From contig NC_014216.1 in the NCBI RefSeq assembly GCF_000092205.1, positions 2,981,742 to 3,045,741 of the forward strand: a DNA stretch of 64,000 nucleotides, in the 5' to 3' direction. The notes beneath the pieces were generated by a model. The model worked only from the letters and a program-made list of their open reading frames with translations. It was not told the DNA's origin and made no database searches. Below, piece by piece: positions 1 to 7,573 of the stretch. The DNA comes from Desulfurivibrio alkaliphilus AHT 2 (lineage in GTDB: Bacteria; Desulfobacterota; Desulfobulbia; Desulfobulbales; Desulfurivibrionaceae). The translations under genes were made by a program, and so were the position numbers. Numbering within the stretch: the stretch's first letter is position 1; each line of letters begins with the position of its first letter.

Positions 1-861
1 CGGATCGTTGGGGTCAGTTTTGTGCTGCTGCTGTTCGTCGTGCTGGCCCTGGTGGGCTCTTTTGCCATTTTTCCCCTGCTCTGGGCCCAGATTGCCGATC
101 TGTTCAAAGAGTTGCCGCATTACATCGCCCGGGGGCAGCAGGTGCTGCTGGCCCTGCCCGAGCGCTATCCGGCGATCAGCGAAGATCAGGTCCGGGAAAT
201 AGTCAACACCGTCCGTACCCAGGTGGGCACCCTTGGCCAGCGGATGCTGGCCATTTCCCTGGCCTCGGTGGCCAACCTGATCACCCTGCTGGTCTACCTG
301 GTCCTGGTGCCTTTTCTGGTCTTTTTTCTGCTCAAAGACAAAAAAATCATCCTGGAATGGGTCAGCCTGCGGCTGCCCCGGGAACGCAGCGCCGCCCAGT
401 ACCTGTGGCATGACCTGGATGTGCAGATGGGCAACTACGTACGGGGCAAGTTCTGGGAGATCCTGATCGTCGGGGTGGTGACCTATCTCTGCTTTGCCCT
501 GCTGGGGGTCGATTACGCCCTGCTGCTGGCCACCCTGACCGGCTTGTCGGTGCTGATCCCCTACGTCGGGGCGGTGGTGGTCACCATTCCGGTGGCCCTG
601 ATCGGTTATTTCCAGTGGGGTATGGGCAGTGAACTGTTCTGGCTGCTGGTAATTTACGGGGTCATCCAAGGCCTGGACGGCAATGTGCTCAACCCGCTAC
701 TTTTTGCCAAGGTGGTCAACCTCCACCCGGTGGCGATCATCGCCGCCATCCTGGTTTTCGGCGGCCTCTGGGGGTTCTGGGGCATCTTCTTTGCCATCCC
801 CCTGGCCACCCTGGTCAACGCGGTCATTATCTGCTGGCCCCGCACCCCCGACCCTGTGTAA
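1..861 (+). CDS. AI-2E family transporter (PerM-like permease), 5' end outside window
   Basis: The frame is open from the first base, so the N-terminus lies upstream of the window; 286 residues are visible. The protein is very hydrophobic, with membrane segments at about residues 5-27, 90-115, 155-185, 190-212 and 220-280. The C-terminal part carries the family signature GLDGNVLNPLLF followed by a Pro-containing hydrophobic stretch (LHPVAIIAAILVFGG), typical of the AI-2E exporter / PerM superfamily of inner-membrane permeases. The substrate cannot be told from sequence. The TAA stop is supplied by the first bases of the hairpin repeat that follows. Confidence 0.85.
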   Translation, partial: RIVGVSFVLLLFVVLALVGSFAIFPLLWAQIADLFKELPHYIARGQQVLLALPERYPAISEDQVREIVNTVRTQVGTLGQRMLAISLASVANLITLLVYLVLVPFLVFFLLKDKKIILEWVSLRLPRERSAAQYLWHDLDVQMGNYVRGKFWEILIVGVVTYLCFALLGVDYALLLATLTGLSVLIPYVGAVVVTIPVALIGYFQWGMGSELFWLLVIYGVIQGLDGNVLNPLLFAKVVNLHPVAIIAAILVFGGLWGFWGIFFAIPLATLVNAVIICWPRTPDPV

Positions 862-965
862 ACGAACAGCAGCACCGCATCTTTGGGCGATCAGCCAAGC
901 TTGCGTACCCGGGGTACGCGGCGCTTGACTGCTTGCCCAAATATACGGCACTGCTGCTCGTTTAC
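858..965 (+). repeat. 108-nt covarying hairpin element, copy 1
   Basis: This stretch begins with GTAAAC and ends with GTTTAC and folds on itself along its whole length: an outer stem (GCAGCACCG with CGGCACTGC), a middle stem (TTTGGGC with GCCCAAA), an inner stem (CAGCCAAGC with GCTTGACTG, one mismatch) and an apical stem GCGTACC / GGTACGC. Bases 2-4 (TAA) are the stop codon of the permease gene. The second copy lies inverted at 1035-1142. Confidence 0.85.
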
Positions 966-1034
966 ACTGACGCTATTTTTCAGGGTATACGGGAAGGCAT
1001 AAAGAGCGGTGAACTTGCTGCAGACGGGGGGAAG

Positions 1035-1142
1035 GTAAACTTGCAGCAGTGCCGCAGGTTCGGGCAAGCAGCCCGGCGCCGCGTACCCCAGGTACGCAAG
1101 CCGGGCTGATCGCCCGAAGATGCGGTGCTGCTGCAAGTTTAC
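1035..1142 (-). repeat. 108-nt covarying hairpin element, copy 2
   Basis: This is the same length as copy 1 and lies in inverted orientation. Where the two copies differ the opposite arm usually changes with it: outer TTG/CAA instead of CGA/TCG, middle TTCGGGC/GCCCGAA instead of TTTGGGC/GCCCAAA, inner CCCGG/CCGGG instead of CCAAG/CTTGA. Its bases 2-4 (TAA on the minus strand) are the stop codon of the MamK-like gene that converges on it. A role as a bidirectional terminator or REP-type element is inference. Confidence 0.85.
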
Positions 1143-2272
1143 CCAAACATGAGGCCTATTTCGGGCCAGTGCGCTGGTGGTACTTCCAGGGCCAGTTTCA
1201 AGGCCCCTTTGGCCCCGATTCGTTCCGGGTCATCTACGCAGGTGATTCGCACATCGCCGTAATCGTGCAGGGCGTTTGCCAGCATCCGATCCAGGCCGCG
1301 GATGCGGGAGCCGCAACCGGCCAGGTAGATGTTTTTCAAGGTCTCTTCCTGATCTTCGGGGTCGAAAGAGGCGATTAAAGTTTCCACCTGCTCCACGATA
1401 TTGGGCACCATGCTCTCGCAGACCGTGCGGATCTCTTCGGTGATGTCGAAACGCGCTGGTTTGCCTTCCACCCGCAGGGTAACCTCCACCGGCCGTTCCG
1501 GTTCCCCGACAAAGGCGTGTTCCTCTTTGATCCGGCAGGCCAAAGAGCGGGTGATCTGGGCCCCGGGGTGGCGCCGCAAAATGGCGGCCTCCAGCCGTTC
1601 ATCCAGGTAATCGCCCCCCTTGAAGGTGGTAACCTGATCTTCGGGGGCCGGTACCGAGCCTTTCATGCCGCAGACATCCACCGTGCCGGCCCCGATATCG
1701 ACGATGATGCAGCGGTTGAGCTTGCCCAGCGCGTAGGCGACCATGAAGGGTTCGGAAACCACCAGGGCGGTATCCATCACCTCGCGGGCCACCTTGAGCA
1801 GCACCTCCTTGTTCATCAGCGAGGCCCGGGCCGGAACCCCGATGATCCCGCTGACCCGTTCCCCGTTGCTGTTTTCTTTGATCTTGTCCACCAGGTGGTG
1901 GATCAGTTCCCGGGCCGCCTGGTAGTCCCGTTCGCTGGCATCGCGGATTACCCCTTCCGCCAGAGGGTGGCAAAGATCGAGGAAGTTGCGTTTTTCCAGG
2001 GCCTCGTTGCCGAACAGCGGCCCGTCGCCCACGGCCTGGCGGCTGATGATGTCTTTGGGGTAACCAACCACCGAGCGGATTTCCAACTCCTGCCCGTCGG
2101 CTCCGACCACCACCGTGCGGCAGGTTCCCAGATCAATTCCCACCAGGGTATGGTCGCTCATCGCTTGCGGGGTGGCCGAGCGGCCGGAGCTAGTCTCCTC
2201 CGCCGGCGCGGTTTCGTATTCGCTGTGCTCCTGCTCCTGCATGGTGGTTTCTTCCTGTTCCAGTATCGTCAT
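1139..2272 (-). CDS. MamK-like bacterial actin (paralogue A)
   Basis: This 377-residue protein is an actin/HSP70-fold ATPase of the MamK branch. Phosphate-1 is GIDLGT at residues 45-50, phosphate-2 is VDIGAGT at 191-197, and the adenosine loop is AGCGSRIRG at about 318-326. From memory, long stretches (SVVGYPKDI, GVPARAS, ALVVSEPFMV, KGGDYLDERL) match magnetosome MamK closely. The Glu of SEPF and the Asp of VDIGAG, the residues expected for ATP hydrolysis in MamK, are both present. About 40 acidic N-terminal residues precede the actin fold. I chose the ATG at 2272, 11 bases after the upstream stop and preceded by GAGGA; an ATG at 2242 with AGGA is also possible. No magnetosome genes (mamA, B, E, M, O, P, Q) are visible, so a filament or positioning role other than magnetosomes is quite possible. 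Confidence 0.85.
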   Translation of the reverse strand: MTILEQEETTMQEQEHSEYETAPAEETSSGRSATPQAMSDHTLVGIDLGTCRTVVVGADGQELEIRSVVGYPKDIISRQAVGDGPLFGNEALEKRNFLDLCHPLAEGVIRDASERDYQAARELIHHLVDKIKENSNGERVSGIIGVPARASLMNKEVLLKVAREVMDTALVVSEPFMVAYALGKLNRCIIVDIGAGTVDVCGMKGSVPAPEDQVTTFKGGDYLDERLEAAILRRHPGAQITRSLACRIKEEHAFVGEPERPVEVTLRVEGKPARFDITEEIRTVCESMVPNIVEQVETLIASFDPEDQEETLKNIYLAGCGSRIRGLDRMLANALHDYGDVRITCVDDPERIGAKGALKLALEVPPAHWPEIGLMFG

Positions 2273-2283
2273 CGTCCGAGTCC

Positions 2284-2853
2284 TCAGGGTTGTTTGGCGC
2301 CGGTCAGGTTGCGGACGACCCTTCCCGGCAGATAATGGCTGCCTTCCACATATATGACGCACTCGTCAAACGAGCGTTTTTCTTCGGCCAGCGCTTCTTC
2401 CAGTTGCTGCCTGGCGGTTGCCAGGGCGGCGATTTCCTGTTGCCGCTGCTGCAGCTCGGCCGCTTTTTCGGCCAGGCTTTTTTCAAGGGCGGGGATCCGG
2501 CTCAGCTCCATGGCGCTGTCGTGCATTTTTTGTTCAACGGCCCGGATCTGTTCGCTGATTTCCCGGTACTGCCGGTGGGCATTCTGCAGCTCTTCGGCCA
2601 GGGAGGCGATCTGCCGGCTGGCGGCGCTCAACTGTTCCTGGCGCAGATCAAGATCTTTTTTACCGGCAAAGACCTCTTCTTCCAGCAGGCGGTTTTTTTC
2701 CATCATCTCTTTAAGCGACCGGCGGGCCCCTTCTTCCGCTTCCTGGGCCTGCTCTTCCAGCCGGCGCAAGCGGCGCTGCCAGTAAAGCCAGGAAATCCCG
2801 GTTGCCGCTACAGCGCCCAGGATCAAGAGGGAAATCGCCAAGTATGGTTCCAT
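2284..2853 (-). CDS. membrane-anchored coiled-coil protein between two MamK-like actins
   Basis: The protein has 189 residues: one N-terminal membrane helix (about 5-22), a basic stop-transfer patch (QRRLRR), a long Glu/Gln/Lys/Arg-rich heptad region (about 25-165), and a short non-coiled tail (about 166-189) with YVEGSHYLPGRVV. I do not recognise a named family. It lies between two actin genes on the same strand, 80 bases after paralogue B and 11 bases before paralogue A, so the three are probably co-transcribed. A membrane anchor, adaptor or length regulator for the filament is the natural hypothesis. The compact tail is a candidate actin- or ligand-binding patch. Confidence 0.75.
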   Translation of the reverse strand: MEPYLAISLLILGAVAATGISWLYWQRRLRRLEEQAQEAEEGARRSLKEMMEKNRLLEEEVFAGKKDLDLRQEQLSAASRQIASLAEELQNAHRQYREISEQIRAVEQKMHDSAMELSRIPALEKSLAEKAAELQQRQQEIAALATARQQLEEALAEEKRSFDECVIYVEGSHYLPGRVVRNLTGAKQP

Positions 2854-2882
2854 GCTCTGCCTGCTCCGGTTAAAGTGGTTTT

Positions 2883-2945
2883 GTAACCGTTCACCAGGGG
2901 TGCTAACCTGCCGGTTTAACGGGCCGTAATCGTTCAGCTGCCGGC
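2883..2945. repeat. degenerate hairpin-repeat fragment
   Basis: The gap between paralogue B and the coiled-coil gene contains GTAACCGTTCACC and GGGCCGTAATCGTTCAGC, which resemble the GTAAACGAACAGC arms of the elements at 858-1142 and 4201-4299. It appears to be a decayed or partial member of the same family. Confidence 0.4.
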
Positions 2946-3992
2946 TTCCGGGAGCCGGTTGGCCAGGCCGAATTCCTGCCAGTCGGCCGGCGGCAGTTCG
3001 GCGGCCAGTTGCAGGGCCCCCTCGGCCCCGCCGTACTCGGGTTCATCGACGCAACTGACCCGCACGGGGCCATATTCGTGCATCCCTTCAGCAATCATGC
3101 CGGCCAGTCGGCGGATACGCGACCCTCCCCCGGTGAGGTAGATGTGTTGCAAAGCCGTTTCCTGGTCTTCGGGATCGAAGCTTGGCAGTAAAGAGGCCAG
3201 TTGCTCGACGACCTCGGGAACGATGGAGCCGCAAACCGCGCCCAGCTCATCGGTAAGGTCGTAAAGCCCGGGTTTGCCTTTGGCCCGCAGGGTTAGCTGC
3301 ACCTGTTCGGGGGCGGCACCGACATAACCGTATTGCTCCTTGATCTGCCGGGCCTGCGTTAGCGAAATATGAAGCCCCTGGTGATGCTGGTTGACCAGGG
3401 CCTGCAGTTGCTGGTCCAGGTAATCGCCGCCCCGGGGCAGTACCGCCTGATCCTGGGGCAAAGGGGCGCTGCCCTTGATGGCGCAGACCGTAACCCCGCC
3501 GGCCCCGATGTCGACCAGCAGGCAGTTGGCCAGGCGGTTTAAATGGTAGGCCACCAGGTATGGTTCGGGCAGGATCAGGGCGTTGCGGCAAAACTGGGCG
3601 GCCATTTGCTGCAGGGTTTGCCGGGCGGCCGGGGAGGTCCGCGCCGGCACGGCGATGACGGCGCTGATGTCGCCGCTCTCGCCCTGGCGAGCCTCGCTGA
3701 TGATTTGTTGCAGCAGTTCGGAACCGGCGTTGTAGTTGCTTTTGCCGCTATCGGCAGCCAACCCGTCACGCAGGGGGTGGTAGAGTACCAGGGCGGATTT
3801 GTGGGCCAGGGCCTGGTCGCCGAAGACCTGGGTTTTGCCCAGCAGGCGGATGGCAATGATGTCGCGGGGGTAGCCCACCACCGAAGGGGTCAGCTGTCGA
3901 TAACCACGACTGGAAACCACCGCCGTGCGCGCGGTCCCCAGCTTTATTCCCAGCAGGAGGGGAGAGTTGTCGTGGTCTGGTTGGTTTGTCAC
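2934..3992 (-). CDS. divergent MamK-like actin (paralogue B)
   Basis: This 352-residue actin is clearly paralogous to the gene at 1139-2272 (shared SVVGYP, VPAR, VDIGAG, GGDYLD, FDPEDQE, GSRIR, ELPPA blocks) but with altered nucleotide motifs. Phosphate-1 reads GIKLGT (15-20), with Lys where actins have Asp, and phosphate-2 reads DIGAGGVTV (161-169), lacking the usual Thr-Thr/Val-Asp. The Glu of LPEPY and the Asp of VDIGAG remain. The start is GTG at 3992 with GGGAG about 10 bases upstream. It probably has slowed or lost ATPase activity and co-assembles with or modulates paralogue A. It is the first gene of the three-gene set. Confidence 0.82.
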   Translation of the reverse strand: MTNQPDHDNSPLLLGIKLGTARTAVVSSRGYRQLTPSVVGYPRDIIAIRLLGKTQVFGDQALAHKSALVLYHPLRDGLAADSGKSNYNAGSELLQQIISEARQGESGDISAVIAVPARTSPAARQTLQQMAAQFCRNALILPEPYLVAYHLNRLANCLLVDIGAGGVTVCAIKGSAPLPQDQAVLPRGGDYLDQQLQALVNQHHQGLHISLTQARQIKEQYGYVGAAPEQVQLTLRAKGKPGLYDLTDELGAVCGSIVPEVVEQLASLLPSFDPEDQETALQHIYLTGGGSRIRRLAGMIAEGMHEYGPVRVSCVDEPEYGGAEGALQLAAELPPADWQEFGLANRLPEAGS

Positions 3993-4200
3993 CCGTGGCT
4001 GCTCCCGGTTGCCCCTTTATGCACCCGGTTGGCCACGGGGTGCATCCGGAGGGTCTGGTTGCAAGGATCGATTCTTTTTTCAGCAGACGGTCAAGAACCT
4101 GGAAAAGTGATCCTAGTTACAAGTTGTTTTGATGTCAATATCAAAAAGAAATGCCGTCGCGGCAACGGTTCGGTTATAGTGGGCGGCCAATGTTAACTTT
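3993..4200. other. divergent intergenic region upstream of the actin set
   Basis: This non-coding gap separates the minus-strand actin genes from the plus-strand methyltransferase. It must hold promoters for both directions, but I see no clear -35/-10 pair. The stretch 4085-4180 is more AT-rich than its surroundings and contains TTATAGT at about 4174. Confidence 0.4.
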
Positions 4201-4299
4201 TGTAAACGAACAGCCGCGCCGTAAGCGTTCAGCCGGGGCATTAACCTACCGACTACAACGGGCCGTAAGCGAACAGCCGGGCCGCATCTTCGAGTGATC
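4201..4299 (+). repeat. partial hairpin-repeat copies abutting a start codon
   Basis: The segment holds two arms of the same family: GTAAACGAACAGCCG at the left and, at 4265-4299, a 35-base piece (GTAAGCGAACAGC, then CCGCATCTTC, then GTGATC) that parallels the first third of the 858-965 element. The last bases run into the ATG of the methyltransferase gene. No full closing arm is present. Confidence 0.55.
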
Positions 4300-5451
4300 A
4301 TGAGCAACGATTCCTTTCTCTATCAGCAAAACGGCGGTTATTTTGCCCAGGTGGCGGCCAACCTGGAAGAGGAGGCCGCCGCCGAGCTGGCCGCCCTTGG
4401 GGCCACGCGCCTCAATCCCATTCCGCGTGGGGTTTATTTTACCGCCGAGCCGCCGGTGCTTTATCGGATTGTTTACCAGACCCGGCTCTGCAGTCGGGTG
4501 CTGGCCCCGCTGCTGCACTTTAACTGCCACAGTACCAAATACCTCTATAAAACCGCCCTGGCCCTGCCCTGGGAAAAACTGCTGGGGGTGGCGCAAAGTT
4601 TCATGATCAACGCCCGGGTCAGCGACAGCCGGGTGGGCCATTCCCGCTATGCGGCCCTGTGTCTTAAAGACGCCATTGTCGATCGTTTTCAGCAGCAGTT
4701 TGGCGGCCGTCCCGATGTTGACCGGCAGCAGCCGGATCTGGTTTTCGATCTGCATATCCGGCGCAATCGGGCGGTGATCAGCCTGGATCTGGCCGGCGAG
4801 TCGCTGCATCGCCGGGGTTATCGCCGGGAAAGCGGAGAGGCCCCGATCCAGGAGACCCTGGCGGCGGCCCTGGTTGATTTTTCCGGCTGGGACGGCACCA
4901 GGCCGCTGGTTGATCCCTTTTGCGGTTCGGGTACGATTTTGGCCGAAGCTTTGTTGCGGCGGGCGGCAATTCCCCCCGGTCGGCTGCGCCGGCGCTTTGG
5001 TCCGGCCAACCTGCCGGATTTTTCCCCCGCCCTCTGGCAACGGGTGCAAAAAGAGGCCGACGGCAAGATGCAGAGCTTGCCGGCCGGGTTGCTGGCCGGC
5101 AGCGACCAGTCAAAAAGCGCCATCCGAATGGCCCGCCGCAACCTGGCCCTGCTGCCCCAGGGAGACCGGGTAGAGCTGCGGGTGAGCCCCTTTCAGGCGC
5201 TGCCCCCCATCAACAACGCGGTCATCGTAACCAACCCGCCTTACGGGATCCGGCTGGGTGATCAACAAGAGGCGGCGGCCCTGATCCGGGAACTGGGCTC
5301 CTTCCTTAAACATCACTGTACCGGCTCCACCGCCTGTATCTATTTCGGTGACCCCCAGCTGCTCAAGGCCATCGGCCTTAAGCCCAGTCGCAGAAAAAAA
5401 CTCAACAACGGCGGCCTGGAGGGGGTGGCGGCCTGCTACGAGCTCTACTGA
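4300..5451 (+). CDS. THUMP-domain RNA N2-guanine methyltransferase (RlmL N-terminal type)
   Basis: The protein has 383 residues. A THUMP-type RNA-binding region (about 45-160) is followed by a Rossmann SAM-dependent methyltransferase domain with DPFCGSGT at 205-212 (SAM site) and the catalytic NPPYG at 312-316 used by N-methyltransferases. The layout matches the N-terminal half of RlmL (23S rRNA m2G2445) and the Trm14 type, not the longer RlmL-RlmK fusion. The substrate is most likely 23S rRNA, by family. The ATG at 4300 is chosen; a GTG two codons upstream lies within the repeat. Confidence 0.85.
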   Translation: MSNDSFLYQQNGGYFAQVAANLEEEAAAELAALGATRLNPIPRGVYFTAEPPVLYRIVYQTRLCSRVLAPLLHFNCHSTKYLYKTALALPWEKLLGVAQSFMINARVSDSRVGHSRYAALCLKDAIVDRFQQQFGGRPDVDRQQPDLVFDLHIRRNRAVISLDLAGESLHRRGYRRESGEAPIQETLAAALVDFSGWDGTRPLVDPFCGSGTILAEALLRRAAIPPGRLRRRFGPANLPDFSPALWQRVQKEADGKMQSLPAGLLAGSDQSKSAIRMARRNLALLPQGDRVELRVSPFQALPPINNAVIVTNPPYGIRLGDQQEAAALIRELGSFLKHHCTGSTACIYFGDPQLLKAIGLKPSRRKKLNNGGLEGVAACYELY

Positions 5452-5488
5452 CCTGCCAGGCAACGTCAAAGTCGCCTGGGGGCTGGAC

Positions 5489-5619
5489 GGGGGCCGCGAA
5501 ACCCGGTAGCGACGGGTTCGCCCGCCGCTGAGCGCATGGACGCGCAGGAGGCGGCGGGCGCCTCGGAGGCGGGCAGGATGCCCGCCGAGAATGAGTCGCT
5601 ACCGGGTTTCGCGGCCCCC
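5489..5619 (+). repeat. 131-bp structured inverted repeat (three-way junction)
   Basis: A perfect 25-bp inverted repeat (5489-5513 with 5595-5619) encloses two more perfect hairpins: 5519-5528 with 5551-5560 (10 bp, CGCCCGCCGC) and 5568-5575 with 5579-5586 (8 bp, 3-base loop). The left arm can alternatively pair locally (CGAAACCCG at 5497-5505 with CGGGTTCG at 5513-5520, one bulge). It lies 38 bases after the methyltransferase stop and 90 bases before the corrinoid activator. No U-run follows. I cannot tell a mobile repeat from a leader RNA; no cobalamin riboswitch box was recognised. Confidence 0.8.
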
Positions 5620-5709
5620 ACCCCGGTGCAACAACCAATGATTTAGATGTTGCCATGTTCCACCGCTCCCTTTTTTGCCGAGTGGGGTTAATTGTGCTAT
5701 AAAAAGGCG

Positions 5710-7536
5710 ATGTTTATTCTTCTGGAACCGCAGAAGCGCAAAATCCCCTGCGCGCCTGAGCTTTCTCTGCTGGCGGCCCTGCAGCGGCGGCCCAACCTGG
5801 CCCCGCCTTCCCTGTGCGGTGGTGAAGGGAGCTGCGGCAAATGCAAGATCAAAATTCTGGCCGGTGGGGTCAGTGAACCCAGCCAGGCCGAACAGCAGCT
5901 GCTTACCCCCACCGAACTGGTCGATGGCGTGCGCCTGGCCTGCCAGACCTTTCCCCGGGAGACGGTCACCATCAGCCTGGTGGAGGGTAATGCCTTAAGC
6001 GCCGAGTACAAAACCCGGCTGGCCCTGGCTCTGGACAACGCGGTTGTGGAACCGGTCAGTACCAAAAAATATCTTCAGCTTACCCCCCCCGCCATCGACG
6101 ATCAAGTTGCTGATCTGGAACGCATTTACCACGCCCTCAAGGAGCAGGGGCTGGCGGTGGATGATACCGCGCCGGGGCTGCTGCCGGCACTGCCCCGGCT
6201 GGTCCGATCCGCCGACTGGCAGCTCACCGCCACCCTGCGCGACCGTTGCCTGGTCGACCTGGAGGCGGGGGACAGCAGCGGCAAGCACTACGGGGTGGCC
6301 TTCGATCTGGGCACCACCACCATGGCCGCCTACCTGGTCGACCTGGCCACCGGCCGGCTGCTGGCCCAGACCGCCCGGACCAACCCCCAGGTAACCTTCG
6401 GCGAAGACCTGATGACCCGCCTCGACCGGGCCCATCAGGGCGATCTGGCCACCCTGCAGCAGACGGCGGTGGCCGGGCTCAATGAGCTGCTGGCCCGGCT
6501 GCTGGCCGACAGCGGCGTTCAGGCCCGCCATGTGCAGGAGGCAACGGTGGTGGGCAATACCTGCATGCAGAGCTTATTGTTGGGCATTGACCCTTATTAT
6601 GCCGGGGTGGCGCCCTTTGTTCCGGCCCTGCAGGTGGTGCCGGAGCTGCCTGCCGCCTGGCTGGGGTTGCAGATCGCCGCAGAAGGCCGCCTTCATCTGC
6701 CGCCGCTGATCGCCGGCTTTGTCGGGTCCGACGCGGTGGCCGACCTGCTGACCCTGGACTTTGACCAGCCGCAGCCGCCGCACTTGCTGCTGGATCTGGG
6801 TACCAACGCCGAGATGGCGCTGAGCGTGGAGGGCCGGGTACTGGCCTGCTCGGCCGCCGCCGGGCCGGCCTTTGAAGGGGCTCGGATCAGTTGCGGTATG
6901 CGGGCCGCGCCTGGCGCCATTGACCGGGCCGTTTGGGACCATGACCGCCTGCGCTGTCATACCATCGACGACCAGCCCGCACGGGGGATTGCCGGTTCCG
7001 GCCTGATTTCCGTGGCCGCCGTTTTGCAGCGGGCGGGCCTGCTCAACCGCCGGGGCGGCCTGCGCCGCCGGGAACTGCCGGAAGGTCTGCAATCGCCCGA
7101 TGGCCAGGGAATTTTGCTGGCGGCGGCGGAACAGACCGCCAATGGCGAGCCGCTGGTGCTGACCTGGAAGGATCTGGGCGAGGAACTGGTGATCGCCCGG
7201 GCGGCGATCCGCAGCGGGATTGAAATTTTGCTGGCCGAGGCGAGGCTGCCCTGGCAGGAGTTGGCCCGGATCAGTATTGCCGGCGCCTTCGGCAGCTTCC
7301 TCGATATCGATGATGCCCTGGCCATCGGTCTGTTACCCCCGCTGCCGGCCGAGCAGATCGGCGGGGTGGGGAACGCCGCCGGCCTGGGGGCGGTGAAAAT
7401 CCTGCTGGCCGCCGGGCAACGGCGCCGGGCCCGGCGGCTGGCCCGGCAGACCAGCCATGTCGAGCTTTCCGGTTACCCCGGTTTTAACCGGGTCTTTGCC
7501 CGCCATATGACCCTGGCAAACAAAACCCGACCATAA
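5710..7536 (+). CDS. corrinoid-activating ferredoxin/ASKHA protein (RamA/RACo-like)
   Basis: A 608-residue protein that restores inactive Co(II) corrinoid to Co(I) using ATP in methyltransferase systems. The N-terminus has a plant-type [2Fe-2S] site (Cys36, Cys42, Cys45, Cys78), followed by a linker and then the DUF4445/ASKHA ATPase part, with FDLGTTT at 198-204, VGNTCM near 281, LLLDLGTNAEM near 360 and a C-terminal GAFGSFLDIDDA stretch. This is the RACo layout rather than the [4Fe-4S] methanogen RamA. It stands 37 bases before an MttB-family gene with which it probably works. The ATG at 5710 begins the conserved sequence; an in-frame TTG at 5692 is an alternative, and neither has an ideal ribosome site. 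Confidence 0.88.
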   Translation: MFILLEPQKRKIPCAPELSLLAALQRRPNLAPPSLCGGEGSCGKCKIKILAGGVSEPSQAEQQLLTPTELVDGVRLACQTFPRETVTISLVEGNALSAEYKTRLALALDNAVVEPVSTKKYLQLTPPAIDDQVADLERIYHALKEQGLAVDDTAPGLLPALPRLVRSADWQLTATLRDRCLVDLEAGDSSGKHYGVAFDLGTTTMAAYLVDLATGRLLAQTARTNPQVTFGEDLMTRLDRAHQGDLATLQQTAVAGLNELLARLLADSGVQARHVQEATVVGNTCMQSLLLGIDPYYAGVAPFVPALQVVPELPAAWLGLQIAAEGRLHLPPLIAGFVGSDAVADLLTLDFDQPQPPHLLLDLGTNAEMALSVEGRVLACSAAAGPAFEGARISCGMRAAPGAIDRAVWDHDRLRCHTIDDQPARGIAGSGLISVAAVLQRAGLLNRRGGLRRRELPEGLQSPDGQGILLAAAEQTANGEPLVLTWKDLGEELVIARAAIRSGIEILLAEARLPWQELARISIAGAFGSFLDIDDALAIGLLPPLPAEQIGGVGNAAGLGAVKILLAAGQRRRARRLARQTSHVELSGYPGFNRVFARHMTLANKTRP

Positions 7537-7573
7537 CCGCTTACATCCGACCCGCTGATAAAAAGGAGGTGCA

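Noticed and set aside
1049-1378. Protein-coding gene over the hairpin repeats on the plus strand
   Set aside because: The open frame is produced by translating the structured repeat and the complement of the actin gene; it has no ribosome site and no family.
1139-3992. Evidence for magnetosome formation
   Set aside because: Only MamK-type actins are present; no mamA, B, E, M, O, P or Q homologue is visible, so magnetotaxis cannot be claimed.
5452-5709. Cobalamin riboswitch before the corrinoid activator
   Set aside because: The region is highly structured but I could not find the B12-box consensus or the expected core; it is better described as an inverted repeat.
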